Below are positions 42,860 through 50,782 of a DNA stretch of 64,000 nt, piece by piece. The stretch comes from CAZOLI01 sp964580675 (lineage in GTDB: Bacteria; Planctomycetota; MHYJ01; CAYXQY01). The stretch is from positions 1 to 64,000 of the forward strand of contig CAZOLI010000003.1 of assembly GCA_964580675.1 (NCBI GenBank). Direction: 5' to 3'. Under the pieces are notes generated by a model, which was not told where the DNA came from, did no database searches, and saw only the letters and a program-made list of their open reading frames with translations. The translations under genes were made by a program, and so were the position numbers. Each line of letters starts with the position of its first letter. Position 1 is the first letter of the stretch.

Positions 42860-44959
42860 ATGGATAAAAATGAAACAGAAACGGACGTCACCCAGGAAAA
42901 ATCCAGTGTTCGTATGGACGGGTCCATAAAAAAGCACGTGGATCAGCTCGTGGATGACCGAATCGACCCGGATGCCTACAAGGATCTCCACTGGACGGGC
43001 ACCTTTGATGATTACCTGGAAAAACTCGAAGAGCAACCGCTGATCTGCCGTACCGCGTTCCAGCGGGTGTACGACATGATCCTCTCTTATGGCGTGGAGG
43101 AAATTGAACGCGGTGGGGAAAAAATCATTCGCTATCCCTTCTTCTCGGATCCATTCAACGACGGCAAGAATGCCGTATACGGGCTCGAGGAAAGCCTGAT
43201 GCACTTTGTGAACGCGTTAAAGGCCGGAGCCCACGAATACGGCACCGAACGGCGACTGCTTCTGCTGCACGGCCCCGTGGGAAGTGCCAAAAGCACCATC
43301 CTCACGCTGCTGAAGAGAGGGCTCGAAAAATACAGCCGGACGCCGGAGGGTGCTCTTTACACGTATGCCTGGGAAACGGACGATGCCGAAGACGGATGGC
43401 AGACCTGTCCCATGCACGAGGACCCGCTGAAGTTGATGCCCAGGGAAATCCGGGAGGATGTGGTTGACCGTCTGAACAAACGCCACGACAAAAGTTATGA
43501 CCTGAACGTGGAAGGAGAACCCTGTCCCCAGTGCCGTTTTTATTACAAAAAGATCATGAACGAAACCGATGGGGATTGGCGGGAAGTCATGGACCGCATT
43601 CGAGTCGAACGATTGTTGCTGGACGAAAAAGACCGGGTCGGTATTGCCACCTTCCAGCCAAAAGACGAGAAGAACCAGGACTCCACCGAGCTGACCGGGG
43701 ACATCAACTACCGAAAGATTGCAAAATTTGGCTCGGATTCCGATCCCCGCGCATTTAACTTTGACGGGGAATTGAACGTGGCCAACCGGGGGTTGATCGA
43801 ATTTATCGAGGTACTAAAACTGGACGTGGCCTTTCTCTACGACCTTCTTGGAGCCACTCAGGAACATAACATTAAACCCAAGAAATTTGCTCAAACCGAC
43901 ATTGACGAAGTCATCATCGGACACACGAACGAGCCGGAATACCGACGGCTTCAGAACAACGAACTCATGGAAGCGTTCCGGGATCGAACGGTGAAGGTCG
44001 ACATCCCGTACAACCTCAAACTGGACCGGGAGATTCAGATATACGAACGGGACTTCGACCAGGAAAAAATCAAAGACAAACACATTGCTCCTCACACCCT
44101 CGAGGTCTGTTCGATGTGGTCGGTCCTGTCCCGGCTGGAGGAACCGAAAAACGCCAATCTGACACTCATGCAGAAACTAAAACTTTACAACGGCAAATCG
44201 GTGCCGGGCTTCACCGGTGATAGCGTGCAGGAACTGAAAGAAGAAGCCGATCGGGAAGGCATGGAAGGAATTTCGCCCCGTTATATTCAGGATCGCATAT
44301 CCGCTGCCCTCGTAAAGGCGGGAGAGGAAGGGTGCGTGAATCCGTTTAAGGTGATGAACGAACTCGATGCTGGTCTTGAACAGCACGCCCTGATCACGTC
44401 CGACGACCAGAAAGAACGCTACCGGGAACTTCTGGCCGTCGTCAAGGACGAGTACGAAAACATCGTAAAGAACGAAGTTCAACGGGCGATCACAGCGGAC
44501 GAGGAAGCCGTAAATCGATTGTTCTCCAAATACATTGATAACGTCAAGGCCTACACCCGGGACGAAAAAGTCAAAAACAGGTACACCGGCGAGGAAGAAG
44601 AACCGGACGAACGAATGATGAGAAGCGTGGAGGAAAAAATTGACATTCCGGAAAGCCGGAAGGAAGATTTCCGCCGGGAGGTCATGAATTACATCGGGGC
44701 CATGGCCGTCGAAGGGAAGGAGTTTGATTACCGAACCAATGAACGCCTTCAGAAAGCCCTTGAACTCAAACTCTTCGAGGACCAGAAGGACAGCATCAAC
44801 CTGAGCCGCCTCGTAACGAATGTGGTGGATCAGGAAACCCAGGAAAAAATCGATATCGTTAAAAGCCGCCTGATCAACTCCTACGGGTACTGTGATATTT
44901 GTGCAACGGACGTTCTAAATTACGTCTCCAGTATCTTTTCACGTACGGAAGAAGAATAA
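42860..44959 (+). CDS. prkA: PrkA-type serine protein kinase / AAA+ protein (YeaG)
   Basis: A 699-aa homologue of PrkA/YeaG. The AAA+ Walker A motif LLHGPVGSAKSTILTLL lies at about residues 134-150. A Cys-x2-Cys region (EPCPQCRFYYKKI) follows, together with family stretches PFNDGKNAVYGLEESLMHF, GLIEFIEVLKLDVAFLYDLL and HTNEPEYRRLQNNELMEAFR. PrkA proteins are stress- and starvation-linked kinases or proteases acting with YhbH and SpoVR. It starts at ATG 42860 without a good ribosome site. Its TAA stop overlaps the ATG of the next gene. E. coli YeaG is 644 aa, so this one is slightly longer, mainly at the acidic N-terminus. Confidence 0.95.
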   Translation: MDKNETETDVTQEKSSVRMDGSIKKHVDQLVDDRIDPDAYKDLHWTGTFDDYLEKLEEQPLICRTAFQRVYDMILSYGVEEIERGGEKIIRYPFFSDPFNDGKNAVYGLEESLMHFVNALKAGAHEYGTERRLLLLHGPVGSAKSTILTLLKRGLEKYSRTPEGALYTYAWETDDAEDGWQTCPMHEDPLKLMPREIREDVVDRLNKRHDKSYDLNVEGEPCPQCRFYYKKIMNETDGDWREVMDRIRVERLLLDEKDRVGIATFQPKDEKNQDSTELTGDINYRKIAKFGSDSDPRAFNFDGELNVANRGLIEFIEVLKLDVAFLYDLLGATQEHNIKPKKFAQTDIDEVIIGHTNEPEYRRLQNNELMEAFRDRTVKVDIPYNLKLDREIQIYERDFDQEKIKDKHIAPHTLEVCSMWSVLSRLEEPKNANLTLMQKLKLYNGKSVPGFTGDSVQELKEEADREGMEGISPRYIQDRISAALVKAGEEGCVNPFKVMNELDAGLEQHALITSDDQKERYRELLAVVKDEYENIVKNEVQRAITADEEAVNRLFSKYIDNVKAYTRDEKVKNRYTGEEEEPDERMMRSVEEKIDIPESRKEDFRREVMNYIGAMAVEGKEFDYRTNERLQKALELKLFEDQKDSINLSRLVTNVVDQETQEKIDIVKSRLINSYGYCDICATDVLNYVSSIFSRTEEE

Positions 44960-46071
44960 TGGTCCATCGTATCGAGCGGGACTACAGACGGTTCCGCGAC
45001 ATCATCAAGGGCAAAATCCGGGACGACCTCGAGGATTACATCGAAAAAGGGGAGTTCGTAGGGGAACAGGGAGGGGAAAAGGTCAGCGTACCCATACCCA
45101 ACATTAACCTTCCCCGGTTCAAATACGGTGATAACGAATCCGGTGGGGTTGGACAGGGGGAGGGAGAGGAAGGTGATCCGGTTTCGGCCGAAGAAGGGGA
45201 AGGTGAAGAAGGTCAGGCCGGAGAGCGACCCGGTGACCACATGCTTGAAGCCGAGGTGTCCATGGATGAACTGGCCGAGATCATGGGGGAGGAACTGGAA
45301 CTTCCCAACATCGAACCCAAGGGACACAAACACGTCCTCTCCAGGGAGATGAAGTACAAATCCATCAGTCGTACCGGTCCCGAATCCCTTCACCACTTCA
45401 AACGAACATACAAAGAAGCACTGAAACGCATGATTGCCCTTGGTGAACTGGACCCGGATGATCCCGATCCTATCGTGGTTCCCGTGAAGGAAGACCTGCG
45501 TTACCGATCCTGGAAACTGGAGGAAGAACCAACCAGTAACGCACTCATCGTTTACATGATGGACGTATCCGGGTCAATGGGGGATGAACAGAAGGAAATC
45601 GTTCGAAACGAAGCTTTCTGGATTGATGTCTGGCTCCGGTCGCAGTACGACAAACTGGATATCCGATACATTATCCATGATGCCGTGGCCCACGAAGTGG
45701 ATCGCCACACCTTTTTCCACGTAAAAGAAAGCGGCGGTACCAAGATTTCCTCCGCCTACGAAATGTGCAGAGACATCATCCAGCAGGACTACCAGGTTAG
45801 CAGATGGAATATTTACCCGTTTCACTTTTCGGACGGCGACAACTGGGGAAGCGAGGACACCAGCATCTGCATGGACATCCTCCGGGAGGACCTGATTCCG
45901 GCCAGCAATCAGTTTTCGTACGGTCAGGTCCGGAGTGCCTACGGAAGCGGTCAGTTTAAACGTGACCTTGACGAAGAACTCGAGGAAGAGGAAATTCTCG
46001 TCACCTCGGAGATCAAAAACCGGGGCGACATCTATAAATCAATCAAGGAATTTCTCGGAAAGGGAAACTGA
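44959..46071 (+). CDS. YhbH/YeaH-family protein with VWA-like domain (DUF444)
   Basis: A 370-aa protein from ATG 44959, overlapping the prkA stop by one base. N-terminal RDYRRFRDIIKGKIRDDLED is followed by the basic-to-acidic family region (an unusually acidic insert at about 68-105: GQGEGEEGDPVSAEEGEGEE) and the C-terminal VWA-like domain with MIDAS-type MDVSGSMGDEQKEI (about 198-211) and HFSDGDNWGSED. The family works with PrkA and SpoVR; molecular function is still unclear. Its last base overlaps the start of spoVR (ATG 46071), so the three genes are translationally coupled. Confidence 0.93.
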   Translation: MVHRIERDYRRFRDIIKGKIRDDLEDYIEKGEFVGEQGGEKVSVPIPNINLPRFKYGDNESGGVGQGEGEEGDPVSAEEGEGEEGQAGERPGDHMLEAEVSMDELAEIMGEELELPNIEPKGHKHVLSREMKYKSISRTGPESLHHFKRTYKEALKRMIALGELDPDDPDPIVVPVKEDLRYRSWKLEEEPTSNALIVYMMDVSGSMGDEQKEIVRNEAFWIDVWLRSQYDKLDIRYIIHDAVAHEVDRHTFFHVKESGGTKISSAYEMCRDIIQQDYQVSRWNIYPFHFSDGDNWGSEDTSICMDILREDLIPASNQFSYGQVRSAYGSGQFKRDLDEELEEEEILVTSEIKNRGDIYKSIKEFLGKGN

Positions 46072-47579
46072 TGGTCGACCAGGAAAAAATCCAGAAACTG
46101 CAGGAGAACATCCGAGAACTGGCCCTCGATCGAGGGCTGGACCCCTTCGATACTGTTTTTCAAATTGCGGATTACAAAGAGATCAACCAGGCCGCCAGTT
46201 ACCAGGGATTCCCCGAACGGTATCCGCACTGGCGGTTTGGCATGGAGTACGAACGTCTCCAGAAAACACACACCTACGGACTGGGAAAAATATTTGAACT
46301 GGTCATCAACAACGATCCTGCTTACGCCTACCTGTTGAACACCAACTCCCTAACGGATCAAAAAATGGTGATCGCCCATGTTTACGGGCACTCGGACTTC
46401 TTTAAAAACAACATGTGGTTCTCCGGTACCTCCCGGAACATGATGAATGAAATGGCCAACCACGCGGATCGCATCGAACGGCACGCGGAGAACCAGGGGT
46501 ACGAAACCGTGGAACGGTTTCTTGACTGCTGTCTTTCGCTCGATAACCTGATAGATCACCAGAAACTGTTCGAGGAACGCTCCGTCACACTGTCGGATCT
46601 TGAAGACACCGAAGAGGAAGAGGAAGAAAACGGCGGCCCCCGGAAAATAGAAGGGAAAACGTACATGGAGGATTTTCTGAACCCCCCTGAATACATGGAG
46701 AAAAAAAAGGAAGAACAAAAGTCGAAAGCAACATCAAAGGAAGAGGTACCGGATAAACCCGTGAAGGACGTCCTTCTTTTCCTTATGAAACATGCCCCGC
46801 TCGAAACCTGGCAGCGGGACATCCTGTCCATCGTCTGGGACGAGGCTTACTATTACGCCCCGCAGAAAATGACGAAAATTATGAATGAAGGATGGGCGAC
46901 GTACTGGCATTCCCGAATGATGACTGAAGACATTGCGAACGATCGAGAAATTATAAATTACGCGGATCGTCATTCCTCAACGGTTTCCTCAAACCCCCAG
47001 GGGATCAATCCGTATAAACTCGGGCTCGAACTTTTCCGAAACATCAAGGAGCGGTGGGACAAAGGACGTTTCGGGCGAGAGTACGAAATGTGTGAGGACC
47101 GTGAAGCAAGAAAAAACTGGGATACCGGCCTCGGAGAAGGAAAGGAGAAAATCTTTGAGGTGCGAAAAATATACAATGATTTAACCTTTATCGACGAATT
47201 CCTGACGGAGGACTTCTGCAAGGAACACAAACTGTTCACGTACGAATACAACCAGAAGACTCAACGAAACGAGATCGCGAGCCGGGAATTCGAAAAAATA
47301 AAAGAAAAACTCCTCTTCCAGCTAACCAATCGGGGCGAACCGATTATCAAAGTGGTGGACGGCAACTATCGCAACCGAAAGGAACTGATGCTGGTGCATG
47401 AACACAAAGGTGTACCCCTGGATATCCAGGAAGCACGTCGCGTACTCGAAAACCTTTACCAGATCTGGAGCCGCCCCGTACACATCGAAACCACCGTCGA
47501 CGGAGATCGCTCTTTGCTTTCCTTCGACGGAGAAAACCACAGCGACAAAAACCTGGTAAAAGAAGAAGCCAGCATCTAG
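46071..47579 (+). CDS. spoVR: SpoVR-family protein (YcgB)
   Basis: A 502-aa SpoVR homologue. Family marks are PHWRFGMEYERLQKTHTYG, IAHVYGHSDFFKNNMWF, MANHADRIERH, DILSIVWDEAYYYAPQKMTK and NEGWATYWHSRMM, with QGINPYKLGLELFRNIKERW near the C-terminus. In spore formers it affects cortex formation; elsewhere it belongs to the PrkA-YhbH-SpoVR stress module. An insertion rich in Glu and Lys is present at about residues 180-225. The start overlaps the preceding stop. It converges on the Kdo-kinase-like gene 112 bp further; no clear terminator hairpin was found in between. Confidence 0.95.
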   Translation: MVDQEKIQKLQENIRELALDRGLDPFDTVFQIADYKEINQAASYQGFPERYPHWRFGMEYERLQKTHTYGLGKIFELVINNDPAYAYLLNTNSLTDQKMVIAHVYGHSDFFKNNMWFSGTSRNMMNEMANHADRIERHAENQGYETVERFLDCCLSLDNLIDHQKLFEERSVTLSDLEDTEEEEEENGGPRKIEGKTYMEDFLNPPEYMEKKKEEQKSKATSKEEVPDKPVKDVLLFLMKHAPLETWQRDILSIVWDEAYYYAPQKMTKIMNEGWATYWHSRMMTEDIANDREIINYADRHSSTVSSNPQGINPYKLGLELFRNIKERWDKGRFGREYEMCEDREARKNWDTGLGEGKEKIFEVRKIYNDLTFIDEFLTEDFCKEHKLFTYEYNQKTQRNEIASREFEKIKEKLLFQLTNRGEPIIKVVDGNYRNRKELMLVHEHKGVPLDIQEARRVLENLYQIWSRPVHIETTVDGDRSLLSFDGENHSDKNLVKEEASI

Positions 47580-47691
47580 ACCACGTCAACCGCGCAGAGA
47601 CATTCCCCCGAACTGTGTCGATTCCCGTGACCACAGGGACGAACCCTCCTAACACTACCCGTCTCCTCCTCCGTTCGACAGCACTGCTGAC

Positions 47692-48591
47692 TTATTGATC
47701 ATCGGTATACTTTTCCCTGCCGGCGGAGCTCCAGAGTAACCGATGTAACCCGATACCACGCCGAAATGATCTGTAGATCGAGCGAGGAGCCATGTCCGTT
47801 TTTTTGCGTGCGCCCGTGTACGAGTGGATGAGCCGGACGAAATCCGTTTCCGTTATTTCTGAATCCCGGGTTCGATATTTTGCGCCGAACCGGAGAAAAC
47901 GGCACAGGTTCCGCCGGGCCTCCGAGCCTGTGAGGGGATGCCGAACCCGAACCCGATCAAGGTCAATCACAACAAAATCATCCCGATCCGGAGCACGTTT
48001 CCGGCTGCCGTCAAACAGAATGTTGCGGAAATGAAGATCCGGATGGTAAAGCCCCTTATCATGGAGGTGAGCCAAAAACGTCCCGAGCTCTTTCATCAAA
48101 TTGTGACGAAATCGGGGACTCATTCCGGTGCCCGGTGAAAGAAGTAGATCTCCAAGTGAATTGGCGTTTTCAATTTCGCCAACAAGAATATCCGCACGGT
48201 GAAACGGACCAAAGACATAATGAACCCGTGCGGCCATAATTGGACAGGTACGAATGTTCATCTCACCGGCCTTCAAAGCTACTTCGATCTCCCGAAATGG
48301 CCGGGGACGCCCGCCGTAAAGATCCCGGGTAATCAACCGCATAACGCCCCCTCGCTCATAGTGACGATGAAGCAGAGGTTGCTGAATACCGGGAACCCGA
48401 AGACGATAAACCGCGCTTCTTCCTTCGTAGGCCGGTGATTCGGACGACCTATGATTTGAAACAAACGACTCGAAATGAGCGATATCCGCATCCGCCAGCG
48501 CCTTCCTGTACGACGGGTTGACACGAAATAGATCCCGCCCGGACCGAAACTGTTCAAAATGCAACGGCGCCGATGAGGTATCCGCGGTCAT
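47692..48591 (-). CDS. Kdo kinase/WaaP-type lipopolysaccharide kinase
   Basis: A 299-aa protein kinase-like protein. It has GRSAVYRLRVPGIQQPLLHR and HYERGGVMRL in the N-lobe, the catalytic loop LYHPDLHFRNILFDG (D in the HPDLHxxN motif), the metal-binding FVVIDLDRVRV and RRNLCRFLRF after it. This is the KdkA/WaaP pattern for phosphorylating Kdo or heptose in LPS core. I chose ATG 48591 (MTADTSS), where the sequence becomes protein-like; the frame upstream (to 48813) is open but unlike coding sequence. It supports an LPS-bearing outer membrane together with the GT9 gene at 2.5 kb. Confidence 0.87.
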   Translation of the reverse strand: MTADTSSAPLHFEQFRSGRDLFRVNPSYRKALADADIAHFESFVSNHRSSESPAYEGRSAVYRLRVPGIQQPLLHRHYERGGVMRLITRDLYGGRPRPFREIEVALKAGEMNIRTCPIMAARVHYVFGPFHRADILVGEIENANSLGDLLLSPGTGMSPRFRHNLMKELGTFLAHLHDKGLYHPDLHFRNILFDGSRKRAPDRDDFVVIDLDRVRVRHPLTGSEARRNLCRFLRFGAKYRTRDSEITETDFVRLIHSYTGARKKTDMAPRSIYRSFRRGIGLHRLLWSSAGREKYTDDQ

Positions 48592-49071
48592 CTCCGTGAG
48601 TCTACGGGAGTAGAATTTTATTGCTTTTCTCGTTTTTCTCCACAAAATTGTGGTGGTTCCGCATATTGTATTCAAGAATACCTGCTGGGCCACCGTATTT
48701 GAAGACGGGTCGGACTCGCTGGGAATATTTTTCTTCGGGCCGGTGGAGATACAGCGTAATCTGAACCACAACAACACACAACATAACCTGATTACATCAT
48801 TCCGTGAAATCATCCGTCAGAAAAGGAGGGTAATTTTGATTTCCCTTGGAATCTTTCCTAATATTCTGATAAGATCGTGAAGATGATATCATCCCACCGC
48901 CGGTGATAAACGGTCCATGAACAGAGGAACGAAGAAAAGGAAATGCAACCGGTCGGCTTGTGCGAATAATGGCTTTCCAACCTTGTTTCTTGCAAAACTC
49001 CGGGATGTAAAACGGCTCGGCGTTTTATCCCCAGATCTTTCTTCAGAACATCGAGTATTACGGGGAACGTT
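48592..49071. other. Divergent intergenic region
   Basis: About 480 bp between the Kdo-kinase-like gene (minus) and the small acidic gene (plus). It holds a palindrome at 48640-48653 and a TAAAAT-like -10 (48620-48615, minus) before the kinase. AAGGAGG near 48820 is followed by a TTG-started 14-codon frame, not accepted as a gene. No RNA gene recognised. Confidence 0.4.
48640..48653. promoter_or_regulatory. Palindrome upstream of the Kdo-kinase-like gene
   Basis: CCACAA-AA-TTGTGG, two perfect 6-bp arms, lies about 50 bp before ATG 48591 and just upstream of a TAAAAT -10-like hexamer, where a repressor or activator could sit. No matching regulator is known to me. Confidence 0.3.
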
Positions 49072-49365
49072 GTGACAGATCACCAGGAAGAAAACGCCAC
49101 GGAAAAAACAGACGCCGATATACTGGATGAGATATCACAGGAAGAACGGATTCTTGTCATTCTGCGGGAAGAACTGTATGAAGGTTCCTGGGACAACATG
49201 GAGCAGGATCTCGAAGATCGGCTCGAAGGCCGACCATATATTTTTAAGCTCCACAACCGCATAGAAGACGACCTTGAACGCATTGAACGACTGAGGGAAT
49301 TCGAGGAAGAACATCAACTGGACCTTTCGGACCACATCGAAGACATCGAAAAGGAGGAAGAATAA
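49072..49365 (+). CDS. Small acidic helical protein
   Basis: A 97-aa, Glu/Asp-rich soluble protein starting at GTG 49072. It is nearly all helix-forming: EISQEERILVILREELYEGS, then DNMEQDLEDRLEGRPYIFKL and ERIERLREFEEEHQLDLSDH, ending IEDIEKEEE. No family recognised. It is accepted as a gene because its stop lies one base before the next ATG (49367) and its composition is consistent with coding. GGGGAA upstream is a weak ribosome site. It could bind or regulate the product of the co-translated PQQ lipoprotein gene, but that would be an unusual pairing of cytoplasm and envelope. Confidence 0.65.
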   Translation: MTDHQEENATEKTDADILDEISQEERILVILREELYEGSWDNMEQDLEDRLEGRPYIFKLHNRIEDDLERIERLREFEEEHQLDLSDHIEDIEKEEE

Positions 49366-49366
49366 C

Positions 49367-50749
49367 ATGCAATCTGGCAATAAAAGCAGAGGACCCTTTT
49401 TTCACGTTCGGTGCCTGCTAATCTTACCGGTGATACTTCTGCTGGCATGCAGTGGGACGGCCTACGATCATTACATGGAACAGGCAGAATCCAAATACCG
49501 CCGGAGCCCGCAGAAAGTGGAGTTCGTTCCGGAAAAACCGGAAAAGCCAGAAGGAGAAGTAAGTCAGCGCGTCATTAACAAACAGCGAGACCTCCGGTCC
49601 TACGTAAAGAAAAATCTCCCGGTGAAGGAGGTGAATTGGGAATACACGATGGAGGACACGACCTTCCGAAACGTCTGGTATGGTCCCCGAAACATCTACG
49701 TGGAAACGGAAAGTTATTCTTTATGGGCAATTGACCCGAAGACGGGTAATCCAAAGTGGGAATACACCCTGAACGGGCACCTGGATTATCGACCGGCATT
49801 TGTTCAGGGCGTTCCGGAGGAAAAGGCCAGCCTCGTGAAAGGCATTGAGGAGTTAGAATCCGACCTGGCGGCTGAACGAGGCAAGCCCAATCCCAACACC
49901 ACCAGGATCAACACCCTTCAGAATCAACTGGATAACCTCCGCGTGCAGAGACAGAATCTCAATGAGGAAGACCGCATTTACCTTCTGATCGGAACGAGGT
50001 TATATGTCGTCGACCGGGAGTTCGGTACTCAACTTATGCGGCGGGATCTCGGGTTTCCCCCCGCTGCCCCACCGATGGCAACAAAATCCATTCTTGCCAT
50101 CCCCGGCATAAGGAATTTTACGGTTCATTTCCTCAATGCCAACACCCTCTGGGAAATGGAAAAATTTGCGCCCATGGGCCTGGTGGGTTCACAACCGAAC
50201 CACATCGATCCCATGTTTCTCTACACGTCCTTTGATGGAAACCTGTACGCCTATGAGGGAGGAGGGGATCTCTCCTGGAACATCACAACCGGGGCCCCGG
50301 TAGAAGCCCGACCGGTTACCTGGAAACACTACATATACTTTGGTTCCAAAGACATGCAATTTTACTGCGTGAACCAGCAATCAGGAAATATCCTCTGGTC
50401 CCAGCAGGTCGGTTCCGCAATCACGAAAAATGCAACGGTTTCCTCCCCCAACGTCTATGTGCTGGCAGAGGACCAGAATTTCTACTCGTTTGACCTGCTC
50501 GAAGGCACTCTGAACTGGAACCTGAAAGGACCGAAGAAATTCCTCTTTCGGTCCAATCCAAGGGTGTACACGACCAAACCCGGGGAAAAACAAATACTGG
50601 CCATCAACGACCGAACCGGTGAAATTCTGCACCGATACTCCTACAAACCCTTTGATTTCGTCCTCCGGAACCACCGGAAACCGAATTTCCTGATGGCCAC
50701 AAAGGACGGCACGATTCTGTCCGCAAAGGAATCGGACATCGGTTCCTGA
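49367..50749 (+). CDS. PQQ-like beta-propeller lipoprotein
   Basis: A 460-aa lipoprotein. The signal HVRCLLILPVILLLACSG has a lipobox with Cys28. PQQ/quinoprotein-type blades follow: SLWAIDPKTGNPKWEYTL, DLSWNITTGAPVEARPVTW, NQQSGNILWSQQVGSAITK and FDLLEGTLNWNLKGPKK. A coiled-coil insert (about residues 155-200, SLVKGIEELESDLAAERGK) sits between blades. Such propellers include BamB-like scaffolds; catalytic PQQ ligands are not evident, so a binding role is likelier. It is translationally coupled to the 97-aa gene. Stop 50749 converges on the VWA gene, 33 bp away. Confidence 0.83.
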   Translation: MQSGNKSRGPFFHVRCLLILPVILLLACSGTAYDHYMEQAESKYRRSPQKVEFVPEKPEKPEGEVSQRVINKQRDLRSYVKKNLPVKEVNWEYTMEDTTFRNVWYGPRNIYVETESYSLWAIDPKTGNPKWEYTLNGHLDYRPAFVQGVPEEKASLVKGIEELESDLAAERGKPNPNTTRINTLQNQLDNLRVQRQNLNEEDRIYLLIGTRLYVVDREFGTQLMRRDLGFPPAAPPMATKSILAIPGIRNFTVHFLNANTLWEMEKFAPMGLVGSQPNHIDPMFLYTSFDGNLYAYEGGGDLSWNITTGAPVEARPVTWKHYIYFGSKDMQFYCVNQQSGNILWSQQVGSAITKNATVSSPNVYVLAEDQNFYSFDLLEGTLNWNLKGPKKFLFRSNPRVYTTKPGEKQILAINDRTGEILHRYSYKPFDFVLRNHRKPNFLMATKDGTILSAKESDIGS

Positions 50750-50782
50750 AACAACCCCGGCGTGCCTTCGTCGCTTCCGGTT

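Noticed and set aside
48831..48880. AAGGAGG followed by a TTG-started 14-codon frame
   Set aside because: Too short, rare start codon and no downstream partner in frame; likely chance.
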